Assembly: GCA_037179335.1 (NCBI GenBank)
Contig: JAKZHN010000038.1
Location: forward strand, 1 to 64,000
DNA from: Cyclaneusma minus
Taxonomy: Eukaryota; Ascomycota; Leotiomycetes; Marthamycetales; Marthamycetaceae
DNA length: 64,000 bases
Direction: 5' to 3'
In this document: positions 1 through 11,852 of the stretch, piece by piece
Position numbering within the stretch: position 1 is the stretch's first letter
How the letters are laid out: the number at the start of each line of letters is the position of its first letter
The notes under the pieces: generated by a model
Told to the model about the DNA's origin: nothing
Databases searched by the model: none
What the model saw: the letters and a program-made list of their open reading frames with translations, nothing else
Program-made: the position numbers and the translations under genes

Positions 1-870
1 TCCTCGGCGAGTCCCTCACACCATCCTCGCAAGACTCGGTTTCTCGCATTTCACGTCTCATAATTGCTGGCAACAGCATCAGTTCCGACGCCTCCGTCAT
101 CCCTGAACAAGCCTCCAATCTACAAAAACACAAGAAATACGGCTACGACTCATCCGCATACAACCCGACCCCCATGAAACATTTCGACGACTTCCTCGCC
201 ACTCTCCTACCCAGCATGCCCGTCACGCTCATCCCAGGCGCCCAAGACCCGGCCAATACATCATTGCCGCAACAGCCAGTTCACGGAGCAATGTTCCCGC
301 GATCCAGGAATTATGGGGTGCTGCCAAAGGATGCTGGCGGAAAGGAAGGCGAGACTGGCTGGTTTGATGCAGTTACCAATCCTTGGGAGGGCGAGGTTGA
401 GGGCTGGAGGTTTCTGGGCACGGGAGGTCAGAATGTGGATGATGTGTTTCGGTATGTGGAGGGCGAGGATCGCTTGGGTATGATGGAGAACATGTGTCGG
501 TGGAGGGTGGTGGCTCCTACGGCGCCGGATACACTTTGTGAGTACCTTCCTCCCTGTCGGCGCGGTCCTTGGCCTGCCTGGCTTGAACCTTTGCCCCTTT
601 AGATGCCTTGCTAACTACATTCTAGGGTCATATCCGTTCCAAGATGACGACCCTTTCGTGATGAAGCACTGCCCGCATGTCTTCTTCGTTGGTAACCAGC
701 CAGAGTTCGCAACAACCATGATTGACGGACCGGAGGGTCAGATGGTTCGCTTAATTTCCATACCAAGATTCTCTGAGACGGGAGAGATCGTGTTGCTCGA
801 TTCGGAGACTCTGGAGGTGAGCCGTGTCAAGATAGATGTCTTTGAAGACTTAGGTAAAGAGGATGAATGA
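1..870 (+). CDS. POL31: DNA polymerase delta small (B) subunit, 3' part
   Basis: C-terminal part of the second subunit of DNA polymerase delta (POLD2, yeast Pol31, fission yeast Cdc1), which bridges the catalytic subunit to the other accessory subunits in the nucleus. The gene enters from outside the window (codons begin at base 3). Two exons are seen, 1-537 and 626-870, around an 88-nt intron with GTGAGT donor and CTAACTAC branch before TTCTAG. Splicing gives TLWSYPFQDDDPF followed by CPHVFFVGNQPEF, the typical end of the inactivated calcineurin-like phosphoesterase domain of B subunits. The earlier stretch LLPSMPVTLIPGAQDPAN is the usual PGxxDP region. About 260 residues are present of a usual 450-500. 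Family known; intron position inferred from frame and motif continuity. Confidence 0.93.
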
Positions 871-1505
871 AAAGCGTAAGGTACACGTGGACTTTGATTC
901 AGCCCGAGATCTCATCAACAGGAGAAGTGTGGTTGTCGGGAGTCGACTACGATCGGACCTGCACAGTAGAAACGTGCTCTTCCCGACATGGCCCATGCAA
1001 GAGCAGTACCTAGTGAGCATGGGCTTATGCCCTGTCCTGCGTCCCTCTCCATCCATCTTCCCCATATACCTATCAAGAAAAAACACCACCGATTTACACC
1101 GGCGATCGAGTTCCCCGTGTACTCAACAGTAGTGGATATACGGTTGCTCTTCAAACACCCGCGCTATGATTAGGCCGACAGAACAAGAATCGAGATAAGT
1201 CATGGTAGTATTAGCCTCACCAGTACAATTATAACGACTACCTAGGTACATAAACGATGAACATTGCCACAAACAACACGAAAACATGCCTGTCCGCCCC
1301 CGAGAAGAGCGCCGAATGTGATCTCAACTTACAAACAAAATATACTAGGTAAAACCCACTTTTCACCCACGATTACCATCACCCTCCTACCCCGCTCCTA
1401 TACATAGGTACCAATTGACACTATAACCGGCCAAAACAATCACCACTCCACGTAAAGTATACCTCTCGGGGCCAGAACCAAATCACATTCCATCGCCTCG
1501 CTTTA
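871..1505. other. intergenic, convergent 3' flanks
   Basis: Lies between the ends of two convergent genes. It is A/C-rich with no coding-like frame; both 3' UTRs are expected here. I see no RNA gene or repeat. Confidence 0.6.
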
Positions 1506-4178
1506 CTAATCCTCAGCAGTGGAGAGATTGGCATCTAATCGACTGCGTTTGGTATCAGGGCCTGCATCACCCTTATGGTCATCGGCATCGGAGATGGAGA
1601 TCGCGCGCTTCAGGGCAGAGCCAGAGGTCGAAGCGAAGGATGGTCCATCCAGCGGCCTTTGAACCTCTTTGCCTTTGGCGGCACGCTTCAGCATTGCATA
1701 AATAGGTTTGGGGAACTGCGGATAGTCCGGCCAAATCGTCAGGAATGTCTCCATTACATCTAGAGCTGTGACATCTTCATCGTCGCCATACCTTTCGTCG
1801 CGCAGCGTAATCAGAAATGTCGAAAATCGATCAGAAAGACTAGGCGTCCGCTTTGACTTGGCTTTTGATCTCTGGAGATGGAGCACCGCCCATGCCACGC
1901 AGATGTCAGGCATTGGGGCATCCTTGGTGTGATGCTGCATGGCGTGCAGAATGGCTCGTGACAGTTGGGTCGCAATATTTGCGCAGAGTATACCGTGGAT
2001 GTTGTTTTCCTGCCCCTTCTGATTCGAAAGGATCAATATGTCCCCCGTGGTTCGAATGTCGGCATCTCCTGCCTGGTCGACGCCAGCCACAAATCCGGCC
2101 GGCAGACGATACGCAGTATCTTCCATCGTGTACTTCGCGGGCTTCAAAGTAGGAGCTTCAGTCCGTTTGGAGGTCGAAAGCTGGATATTGAGGTGCTCTT
2201 CAATGGTAGTGGCTGCCTGCCTCAGCAAGCATGGGGCGTGGACGTGCCGGGGGTCGCTACATTCTTCCGGTATAGGTTCGCCCTGCTCTCGCAGACGCAC
2301 AGCGAGCGCCTGGCAGTCGGCGCGGGACGCATTCGCGGTCGTGCTTTCGAGCACCACATGTTTGTCGTTCTCACAATAGTTATTGTGGCAGACGTGGCTT
2401 CCCTCCAGTAGCTGCGGCCTAAAAGCCCCTTGCCACACGCTCCAGGTCTTGGGATTCGTCGGGCTCGCCCACGCCACGACCTTGGCCACCGATCTGATAC
2501 TTCTGTCGATACCCCCAATCCCCCCTGCTCGTCTCCAATTAGGCAGATCTGCCCGCTGCGCCAACTGTTCGATTTAAGTCACCATCTCAGCTCAGCCGGA
2601 CATTTTTAAGAAGTCGGGTAATATCACCACGCAGATCGCGCGGTTCTCGCTGGCCATCCCGATACAACGTTTGCGTTCCGCGAGCTTATGATTAATGAGA
2701 CCAGTCCAAGTGATTAGTTCTCGCGGAGTCATGCGTATTCCAGCAGTCGTCTCCTCGACGTCGTTAGAGACACTATTGATCACGTTCGCAGCATCATCAA
2801 TGAAGGCGGGCCTTCCGACCTCTATGGTGCGTTGGGTGTCAGTAAGCTGAGAATCATTGATTTGCGAATTGGGCTGCCGATCAGGCAAGTACTCGTCGTC
2901 TGCTGGGCCGATGTCGCGCTGCCTTTGTGGTTGTTCGTCGAGAAAGTCCTCCATGACTTGTGAGTCGGCAACTTCTGCATACAGCCTTGCAAGCGCAGCG
3001 TCCTTTTTGAGTTGAGCACTGCTTTGAATTGCAATCAGGTCCTTTCGGGGCCTAAGACTGGGGCCAGACTTCGCTGCTCTCGGAATCGGGGTTGAGGATG
3101 AACCGGATCGTGAAGTCAAGACACCATTAGAGGCAGTAGCCGAGCTCTCGCCTGGGTTTGATGATGACTGTTCTTGAGCCGCGATCGAGCGTGTGAGTGG
3201 TTGTGCGATTGCAGACGTATCCACCAGCGAGTCGTGAGGCGCGATCGAACGTGCGAGTGGTCGTTCGACTGCGGAGGAATCCACTGGCGAGTCTTGCGGC
3301 GCAGCCCGCTCGGTCTGTGTTTTCTCAGCGACACTCGACGAAGAACGCTCAATCCAGTGGATACTTAACACTCAAACACTGAGCCGCAGCTGCGGCCAGT
3401 GTCACCTTAAAGTCCTTTGCGTGGACTGTCAGAGTTGTATCAGAACGTAGCATGTTCTTGTACTCCTGTCGTCGGACCAGAGTAAGAGCGTTCCACGTCT
3501 TGTGTCCGCGGACACTATTGAGATTGATCGTCAAATTGCTCCATGCTGTCAGTTTCAAGTCATGGCGCAATTCTCTAATAGAAGGACGCTCCTCGACAGG
3601 GTTCGTGAGCGAGCACGGTTTTGAGAGATCACGTTTGAATGTGAAATATCGTTCGTTTGAGTGGGGGAGAGAAGCCAATGCGCGGGCATTACTTGCACGG
3701 TCGATCTCACAATGTTGAAGATACTCGTCTAGCGAAACGCGTGGAGTGGGTTGTGGAGGCATGAAAGGGGGGATGTTGGGCACAGGCAGGCCCCAAGCAT
3801 GCCGAGTTCCAGTGAACCAATTCATTCTCGAGAGAGACTCTTCGAACTTGTCGCGAGCCTGCCGGTAGTGCGCCAGGGACAATTCCAACGCCGCCTTGCT
3901 CTCCCCCAAGTCCAGCTCACGGCAATACTCGGCGTATATGTCGAGAGCTCGAGTCGTGCGATCTTCGAGACGACGGTGATAGTTTGCGATTTGGACCAAA
4001 ACCATCTCTGGCCCAGTACTAGAACAACAGATTAGCTATTCCAATTGTAGCAGCGAACAAGAACTTACACCGGCTTGGCCATGTCACGACATTCCCAGGA
4101 GTATAGAAGACGAACTTGGAGCTTCCCAGTGAGGCGGGGTGGGGGGCCGTCGACGGGATTGGGGATCAGGAGAGGCAT
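1506..4178 (-). CDS. large protein with I-PpoI-like His-Me finger zinc-binding region
   Basis: Predicted 837-aa protein from four exons: 4178-4069, 4018-3380, 3333-2628 and 2564-1506 (exon sum 2514 nt). Introns 4068-4019 (GTAAGT, GCTAATC, TTCTAG) and 2627-2565 (branch TGACTTAA) are clear. The 46-nt intron 3379-3334 has a weak GTGTTT donor and could instead be a frameshift. Residues about 542-597 show SHVCHNNYC, then H554, N563, C569 and a C-x4-H-x-H-x2-C cluster. This matches the zinc-binding region of His-Cys box endonucleases (Pfam zf-His_Me_endon). The positions equivalent to the catalytic His (542) and Mg-binding Asn (563) of I-PpoI are kept. The N-terminal 480 residues are unrecognised; near residue 265 they hold two similar 23-residue Ser/Pro-rich repeats (APQDSPVDSSAVERPLARSI and its variant). 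The C-terminus has a basic KRSR patch. DNA binding or cleavage is inferred from the motif only. Confidence 0.72.
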
Positions 4179-5032
4179 GATGTGGATTCGGTGGGTGCTT
4201 CGCTTTTCGATGTGGGTGCGGTGTGGAAATTGTCGTTCTGTGGAAATTTTGTGGTCGAGGAGTATCGGAAGTATACGTCCGGTGACGACGCCATCGGCGG
4301 GTGCAGGCTTTGCCCTCAATCATTTGGCATGAAAGACATAGCGGAGGATGGAAGTGGTTTCGCGATTTCGAGGGTCTTGGGTCATGTATTCGAAAGTGGA
4401 TGCACGTGGGTGAGAACCGGGATCGAGCGACGAGAGGGGAGATCGAAGGTAAGGACAGCAGCGAAGATGGCGTGGTGGTTGATACGTGCTATATGCTTCC
4501 CTGACTTGTTAGTCCGGGCATCTGGATATGACAGGACGAGTCCAACTTGCCGGATCGTGCAGGCTGTCAGTAGTTTGTTGAGGGTACGGTGGATTGTCAA
4601 GAACGCAAATGAGAATCATTGCCTGGATGAAGTTGGACGTGATGGAGAGAAGAGACCGGTCGAGTCGCCTAAGAATGAACACAAGAGGCACTCAGATGTC
4701 AGAGAGGTAAGCTAGGTGGAGATACGGGGATGTTGAGCTTGCGACTAATTTTCAAGTTTGTCATGTTTTGTGTCACTGTTACGCGAATTTGCAGATTCGT
4801 TGTTGCTGCTGAAAAGAGTGTTGCATTTAGCGATGCCGTCATGCTATCAATGATGTCCTGCCTAAGGAAGTTGAGCAAACAAGCGGATGTGCATATCCAG
4901 GTGCCTAAATAACGAATATAGGAAGTTTCAATTCAAAACAACTCTGAATGGAAATGATGTCGTACAATGGAGTTCATACCAAGGTAAAGAGCGCATCTCA
5001 TAGTGCACAACTCCCAATCCCTCCCCCTCCCC
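4179..5032. other. intergenic region
   Basis: Upstream of the His-Me finger gene and downstream of the dioxygenase. Short open frames occur on both strands but none has a convincing start, splice pattern or recognisable motif. I see no RNA gene. Confidence 0.5.
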
Positions 5033-6340
5033 TTACTCCAAATCATTCAACCCCAAAGCTTCCCTCCTAGTCGGCGCCTTCTCATCAAAGAAAGGCTTCT
5101 CAGCCAACCCCGTCACCCTGGTTCCATGTCTCGGCTCACCCAACTCATAATCAAAGCTCGCGTTATGGATGGTAATGCGATTATCCCACAGCGCACTCGT
5201 TCTCGGCGTCCACTTGAACCTGACCTGGATATCGATGTTCTTCTCATACACATCGCACAAGTAGCCCAGAATGAGGTCTGACTCGGCTTTGTCAAGGCCA
5301 ACGATTTCTTTCGTCATCGCGCGGTTCACGAAGAGCGATTTCCAGCCAGTGGCCGGGTGGACGCGCACTAAGGGGTGAATGCGCTCGATGTGCTTGGGGC
5401 CGGCGGTTGGGTCGTTGCGGTCCAGGTAGGTGTGAGCGGAGGTGTAGACGGCGAGCTTGCCGTCGATGATTTCGCGGAAGTCGGGGGAAAGTTTGGAGTA
5501 GGCGGAGTAGCCAGATGCCCAGAGTGTATCACCACCGATTGAGGGCTATCCAACGAGTTAGTAAATGCTTGTGGTATATTACAGAGAGCCATAAGTCACG
5601 AGCAGAGCGGCTCTCCAAACAGCTTTACTTCAAATGGTTGCTTCAAACCTCTCAAGATGTCTTGAGTCGGAGCAAATTCTAGGAAACTCTGTACGTACCA
5701 CAGTGTCATTATGCAAATGGGTGATCCCAGCGGGATGCTTCTCGTGGACTAGGTCAGTGTGCCAGCGGGCTGCTCCACCAGGTCTGCGGAATGAAGCTTT
5801 CCTCTCCGTTGCCATCAAGGCGGGCCAGATGATGGTGACCCCGGGAACCCCAGGAACATGGGGAACTTGCGGGTGGACCTCCACTTCTCCATAGTATTCT
5901 CCAAGAGCTCGTTGTTCTTGGGGACTGATATCCTGGTCTCGGAAGAACACAACAGAGCGCTCAGCAATCAAGAGAGCAAGCTCATCTTTCTGCTTATCGG
6001 TCAGGTCCTTGAGCTGAAGTCCGACGATTTCAGTGCCGATATGGGCAGTCAAGTGCTTGACTTCCTTGGCGGCGGAGAACAGGGCGGTCTTGTCCTTGTC
6101 GGCAAAAGCTCCTCTTTCGACATGCTCACGGTCTGTGTTGCGGATATTGAACGCATCTTGGAGATATAGGGGTGCGGCGTAGCGCTCTGGGTAGCCGTTT
6201 GAAAGATCAATCCCTGCCTTCTCAAGACGTGCGCGGGCCGCCGCGGGCAGCGGAAGCTTGTCTTTCTTCGGGACCACAAAATCCTTAATGCTGGGGTTGA
6301 TCACGGCAGGGGTCTGAGTCTCGGTTGCTGAAGGCGCCAT
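5033..6340 (-). CDS. TauD/TfdA-family 2-oxoglutarate sulfonate dioxygenase
   Basis: 384-aa Fe(II)/2-oxoglutarate dioxygenase of the TauD/TfdA family, close in pattern to fungal Jlp1-type sulfonate/taurine dioxygenases. These release sulfite from alkyl sulfonates, with 2-oxoglutarate decarboxylated to succinate. Exons are 6340-5699 and 5545-5033; the 153-nt intron (GTACGT donor, TACTAACTC branch) is phase 0. The iron triad is His194 and Asp196 in RWHTDLVHE plus distal His341 in WDNRITIHNAS; Arg353/357 just after fit 2-oxoglutarate binding. SIGGDTLWASGY directly after the splice is the family's conserved GGDT(L)WA block. Length is normal for the fungal family. It lies head-to-head with an MFS permease gene 1.1 kb away, which suggests joint control and a transport-plus-cleavage pair. 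The exact substrate cannot be told from sequence. Confidence 0.88.
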
Positions 6341-7416
6341 GATGGAAAGATGCTATATGTTATGATGTCAAGTGGAGATTTGTGGCTTAGGATTCGAATA
6401 TTCGAAGGCTGGTAGTAACAAGGCCAGCCCAAGACTCATATATACCTAGAGAACTTGAAAACTCAGTTGCTGACCTACCTACATGGCATAGGTACATTGG
6501 CGAGCTTATAAATCCCAAAGTATGCTGATCATCTCAAGATTGTGCCAACATCGAGCTCAAGCCTACATGTACATAGGCACTGGACGCGGGTAGACGGACT
6601 GCCAGCGGGCAGTGCCGTAGTTTCTGTGTGCCTAGAGGTATCGTATCAACAACCCAGTTGCAACAATCTCTTGGTTGTGTGTATTTTCCTTGGTCAGTTA
6701 TGATCTCATAAACAACTCGTGATTGAGTTTGCGGGGTGTGCATGTTGATGTCGTCTCGAAACTCTCGTGCTATTGCAAAGGAGTGGGGTAGATGGCGTGC
6801 TCAACACCATGACAACCTTGTAGCGATCAGAATTAGCGGTTCTCATAATCACAAGATGTCTAGGGCGAAATATCGTAGAAGAAAGATGTTGCATCGAGCA
6901 AGCCACAATGCGATACATTATGTAGACGGAAATCCGGGAGATCCGGGGGAACCGATAATTGGCGCTGCCTCGTGTTGTTCCGCATATCTATAGCACCTCA
7001 TAGATAGCGAGAATTCGAAATACATGCAGCCGTCGATGTTGCCATTGATTAAGTGGAGTTTGGTCTGTGTCCAGTCCAAGGATTGATGATCAATCGCCAT
7101 GCGGAAGCAGCTGTCGTGTCTTGGATGCTGGGTTTCTGGCCGCATTAGTACCGATTAAGGGAGGAACCGCGGGGCTCACCCCAGATGTGTTGATGTGCCC
7201 CAGGAAGCTATGAAGGCAGCACGCCATAGAAGAGATAATTCTGCGATTTGTTTCCTTGCTCAGTGACCAGGGCCCTTTTGGGGGACCTTGAAGACCATGG
7301 GAAAGAAAAGTTCATGCCAGAGAGGGTTACAGATTCTCTCATCTGTCACCATATAGCTACACAGTACTCGCACGAGGAAATTGACCTGCAAGCTTCAGCA
7401 TACCCAAGCCGGCAAC
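6341..7416. promoter_or_regulatory. shared divergent promoter region (dioxygenase / MFS permease)
   Basis: 1.08-kb region between two divergent start codons, so it should hold both promoters. No gene with support is seen in it. I could not identify a specific transcription-factor site with confidence. Confidence 0.5.
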
Positions 7417-9117
7417 ATGGAAGGAAGCATCAGGACAGATGACAAGTCCCAACATGTTATTGAGACAGAAGCAGACTCTGAGAGCAGAACTTCGACACTG
7501 CCCGCCGAGTATCCGAAGGCACCATGGTGGTCATATCTCTGGGTACGTGAAGAATGAGACTACTTGAACGAGAAGTCCGAAAGGCTGACAGGAATAGGAC
7601 TACGATCCAAGTCGGAGCAAGGAGGAGAGAAAATTCGTCCAGAAACTCGACATCTTCCTGTTGACCATTCTTTCCTTGGGTTATTTCATCAAGAACCTGG
7701 ACACTACCAACATCTCCAACGCTTATGTGAGCGGAATGAAAGAAGACCTCAATATGACCGGAATTCAACTGAATTTGGTAGATACTGCTTGGACAGTTGG
7801 TAAGCTCAAGTGCGTGTGACCTAAAGGATTCATGGAGCTCACCAGATGAAAATAGGTTATGTCATTGGTCAACTGCCATCTCAACTCATCCTGACCAAAG
7901 TGCGCCCTTCGATCTGGATGCCTTCGTGTGAAATTGTCTGGACAATTCTGACATTTTGCCTGGCGGCGGCCAGTACATCAAGCCATGTCATTGCGATTAG
8001 ATTTTTCGTTGGACTTGTGGAATCCATATTCTACCCTGCAGCACATCTCATCCTGGGCAGTTGGTACAAGCCGTCGGAACTGGGAAAGAGGGCTTGCGTC
8101 TTTCATGCAACGTCTGCAGCGGCAGGCATGTTTTCTGGATATCTCCAAGCGGGAGTATATTCAGGCCTGAACGGAGTCGGTGGGAAAGCTGGATGGCAGT
8201 GGCTCTTCATCATGGATGGGATCATTTCGTTCCCAATTGCCGTCGCGGGATTTTTCATGCTCCCCGACTTGCCGGAGAACACTCGTGCCTTCTACCTGAA
8301 GCCCGACGATAGAGTGTTGGCGCAGAAGCGCATGGACGAGGTCGGCCGTGCTCCGAGGACAGGTCTAGGGAAGAGCGTTTGGTGGAGAATATTTGGCAGA
8401 TGGCACGTATATGCTTTGACAGTGCTCTATGTCATCTTCATCAACACTGGCTCTTCCACAAGCATCAACCCGCTTTCGCTTTGGATGAAAGCGAATGGAT
8501 GGGATGTCGACATGATCGTGAGTCCTACCCTGTGTCGAAACTGTTCGTGGCTGACAACTGCAGAACATCATTCCAACGGCGCAGTACGCTGTGCAGCTTA
8601 TCACAACCGTGGGCTTCTCGGTGCTAAGTGACTATTGGAGGAATCGGCCACTCGTGATGTCCATTTCAACAGTAAGAAAACACTCTCCCCCAAGACACGG
8701 CCCACAAAAGCTGACCGCTGTCAGTTCTGGGGATTCTTCACCAGTCTTGTCATAGCCATCTGGTTTGTTCCCACAGGCCTGCTGTGGTTTGCATACTTTA
8801 TGCAACGAGCAGCTGTTCCGTACGGACCTCTTTCAATGTCATGGGCCAACGAGATTTGCAGCCATGATGCTGAAGAGCGAGCGATGGTTCTGGGCATAAT
8901 GAACGCCATGGGGTATGCCTTCAATGCCTGGTTGCCGGTGCTCACATATCCACAAGACCAGGCTCCGAGATTCGAAAGAGGGTTCATCTATTCGACCGTC
9001 ATGTTTGCCGCCCAATTCGGTATTACAGGCTTGGTGGCCTGGCTCCAAAGGAGAGAGCAGCGAAAGAATGAGAAGGCCGCAATGATAGAGGCGGGAGCGC
9101 CAGGTGTTTTGGCATGA
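7417..9117 (+). CDS. MFS anion/vitamin permease, Dal5/Liz1/Seo1-type
   Basis: 496-aa major facilitator protein of the anion:cation symporter branch that contains Dal5, Tna1, Liz1/Fen2 and Seo1/Soa1; about 12 membrane segments expected in the plasma membrane. Five exons: 7417-7542, 7598-7799, 7856-8517, 8564-8671, 8725-9117, with introns of 46-56 nt and standard ends. The start of the fold reads FIKNLDTTNISNAYVSGMK, typical of this branch, followed by WTVGYVIGQLPSQL, RFFVGLVESIFYPAAHLILG and SWYKPSELGKR (motif A-like loop). The last exon has WANEICSHDAEERAMVLGIMNAMGYAFNAW, the usual helix 10-11 block. Start chosen at the first ATG giving the cytosolic MEGSIRTDDKSQ leader. Neighbouring sulfonate dioxygenase makes a sulfonate substrate attractive, but pantothenate, nicotinate or allantoate carriers look alike. 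Confidence 0.9.
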
Positions 9118-10760
9118 CATGATGACTCCAGGGTGATGATTGTTGATTTTTTTTTAGCGTAGTTAATGGTGAAAGCACTGCAATATATTGACTTCCATGC
9201 TCCTAGACTAAGCGAATCTATAAATTGTAAGCTTGACACAAATGCAGATCGAGGGATCGGTCAGAGGGCTGGGGCGCGTCCAGGAGGTCGAAGAGGACGG
9301 GCGGCTTCGTCGAGGAATCGAGCTTCGCGTCTACTGCATCCGTTCTACCTACCTTTGACTTCATTGTCCACTTGGATCTACCAGGCCATCAAAGGCGTGT
9401 CAGAATGAAGTATATATATTGGCGGCGGCCACATGTCGCTCTTTTCGCAGATGTGGATTTGTGTGATTCGTCCTCAGCCGGACGCGATTTTGGTGTGCGT
9501 CCCACTTGGCTGGACGCGAAGTTTGACTTTGAACATCCCGCTCAGACAGACGTAAAGTATAATGCGAGAAAAAAAAATCCGCGGGCAATATGTCGTTGTT
9601 TTTTTTCTGGGCTCGAGAGGGTTGTGACAAATTGACGGTGGAGGACGGGCGTTTTCTCGCCTGGACCCCGCTTCGGGGATAACGAGGCTTAAACACGCAG
9701 CGCTCGCTTAAGTCCGGCATATCCGCTGCGTTGCTTTTTCTTTCACACAGCTTTGAGCTCTCATCGTTTAAGGAGAAGGGTGCTTGCTCCCGTTTTCCGG
9801 CTTACAAGTAGACTCGTCGTGACTACGGAGCAAATATTGCGACCCCGTGTGACGGTGTGACACAGTGACACTCATTCTCTGATAAAGTTCAGATCGGATT
9901 GATGACCTAGCAAACTGATTGTGATATTCAGTTCTAGTGTAGTCCAGATCTCATGTGATTTGTGAACTTCCTCATACAAGAGCTTGCGGTTTAGGGGCGA
10001 ATAGTCCAAGGTCATCTGGGTACATCCTCGAGTTTGTTGTTTCATTCGTTGTCTGTTCTGGCCTGAAATAAAAGTCGTCTGCCACGGCAGCGGCTTGTGG
10101 ACATGTCCTAAAACCAGAGATCACCTGAGATATCATAGTCGTCCTCGAGGAGTTCCTTTTTGAACATTTTTCATTGTTAATAATGTTTGATAACGAATGT
10201 ACCTCCCCAGCTCGAAATATACCTAAGAATCTCAAGTGCGAGATGCAAATTTGATGGTTAACTCGACTCTCGAGAGCTTTCAAATGCCAAAATACCAGGA
10301 GCAACTTATGGAAGTTTCTAAATTACTCACTTACCTTACACAGTCAGACAATATGGCGTCGGATTTCCATCAGATTGCGATGCCGGGTCGCAATCCCTCT
10401 CTTTCGATCTATGGTTCAGACGGGCAGCCCCCCCCCCCCCCGCCAGGGTAACTCGAACCAAACTATTTGAACGGCAGTTCAAGGTAGTAACCATGGTTTC
10501 ATGATAGGCTGCGGATTTGCCAAGCATTAACATTAGAAAAAATTCTCGCAATAACAGATCAGTCTGGTGAAAGCGCTGACTTTACGAACCTTCGGAAACA
10601 TCATTGCCTGGACTATTTCTGCGACATCAAATCTACGTCCAAGACGCCGCTGACAACTTATCTGGATCCCGTTTCCTAGAGTGTGAATTGAAATGGCGAC
10701 CCCCAATCGTCAGATTTTTGTAGGCTTTCTCATCATTACTGGGTAACTCTGCTGACAGCT
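9118..10760. other. intergenic region
   Basis: 1.6 kb without a supported gene. It contains a run of 14 C at 10428-10441 and A/T-rich tracts near 9145 and 9570. No tRNA cloverleaf, transposon end or conserved motif was recognised. Part must be the promoter of the gene starting at 10761. Confidence 0.5.
10428..10441. repeat. C homopolymer
   Basis: Run of 14 cytosines in intergenic DNA. Likely length-variable and a possible assembly weak point; no function inferred. Confidence 0.9.
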
Positions 10761-11852
10761 ATGCAGCCGTACACCCCGATATGGATGGATACGCCCAGGC
10801 TCAGCCCTGCTGGTCCGCGCGACATCCATGAGGAATTGACGGCTGATATGTATCGTGCCTTCAAGCAGAAGCGAGATCATACTCCTGACAACATGGCGAA
10901 CCCTGTCCTTGCACAGCCCGTGGCTCAACGAAGATTGGGAAAGGGCGGGAGGAGAGGCGAAAAGATCCAATGCTTGCTGCAAGACGATGGTAGCAGCCCG
11001 CGCATGAACAATGGAATCAAGGGAATTGGAGATGGTGCTCAAAGCCACGCCTCTCCCATCGCCACCAGCTATGCGACTGTGAGCCGTGGTGGTGCGGTTG
11101 GGGCTTTCGGTCAAACTGCTCATTCTCGAGATCCTCGCCCCGCAACGCAAGAACCTCTGGGAAACAGCGGAACACAAGAAAGTGGTGGTTCCCAATCTGG
11201 CGAAGACATTATTAGCCAGATCATGGCAATAAGCTCTGGCAATCAGACACACGTCCCTGGGAATCATCGGAGCCCATATGGCCCCAACACCAGTATGCAG
11301 CAGCAAGATCGCCAACATCTGAAGCGCAAAGCCTCTGGTATCAGTGCTGGCGAACTGAATCCTGCTTTCCTTGATCCAAGGCTGTTTCCCCAGCCATTGC
11401 TAAGGGGTGGCCGAATTCAGGACGACGCAATCACCAACCCTGAGCTTGGTATTTTCTACCAGCATGGTCTCGGCTGGGAATCAGATCAATTCCTGAAAGG
11501 CCTGTCAAGGACCATTTCATCCAGACCTGCTGCCATACACTGGTCTGTACAGCTCGCCCTCGTGCGCTTTCCAGCCGCTGTTCCATGGGAATGGGCGCTC
11601 TGGGCGTCACAAAACTTTCACAAGTTCGATGACTTCTACCCTCGAATTCCGTCGTGTTTCGACATCATCCATATTCCCGAACACTGGGTCAGGTATCCAT
11701 GTTTCGGAGCGACTGAGGAAGAGCGGTGGGACAGAGTTGCAAGTTTCGTGACCGCCATGTTTCGAGGTGTTATTCCAGATTTTGAGGGAATGGCGGACAG
11801 TGCAACTTACCTCAAAACGCAAGAGCCCTGGCTTCTCAGAAGGTCCGGTTGA
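10761..11852 (+). CDS. unknown protein whose 3' end is altered by a MITE insertion
   Basis: Single open frame of 363 aa from an ATG. I do not recognise the family. The first 190 residues are low-complexity, rich in Ser/Gly/Gln with the basic patch RRLGKGGRRGEK. The last 150 look folded and aromatic (WSVQLALVRFPAAVPWEWAL, DFYPRIPSCFDIIHIPEHW). The stop codon TGA (11850-11852) lies inside the left copy (GTTGAAAG) of the target duplication of the adjacent hAT-like element. In the right copy the matching codon is TGG, so before insertion the frame would have run on about 19 codons past the site to a TAG near 12511. The stop therefore seems to come from insertion plus one G-to-A change. Another frame after the element reads EGFLGPDSWAFISGFEG and looks more protein-like, so an older frameshift is possible. 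The upstream GCTGACAG could be an acceptor, so a further 5' exon is not excluded. Confidence 0.6.
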   Translation: MQPYTPIWMDTPRLSPAGPRDIHEELTADMYRAFKQKRDHTPDNMANPVLAQPVAQRRLGKGGRRGEKIQCLLQDDGSSPRMNNGIKGIGDGAQSHASPIATSYATVSRGGAVGAFGQTAHSRDPRPATQEPLGNSGTQESGGSQSGEDIISQIMAISSGNQTHVPGNHRSPYGPNTSMQQQDRQHLKRKASGISAGELNPAFLDPRLFPQPLLRGGRIQDDAITNPELGIFYQHGLGWESDQFLKGLSRTISSRPAAIHWSVQLALVRFPAAVPWEWALWASQNFHKFDDFYPRIPSCFDIIHIPEHWVRYPCFGATEEERWDRVASFVTAMFRGVIPDFEGMADSATYLKTQEPWLLRRSG

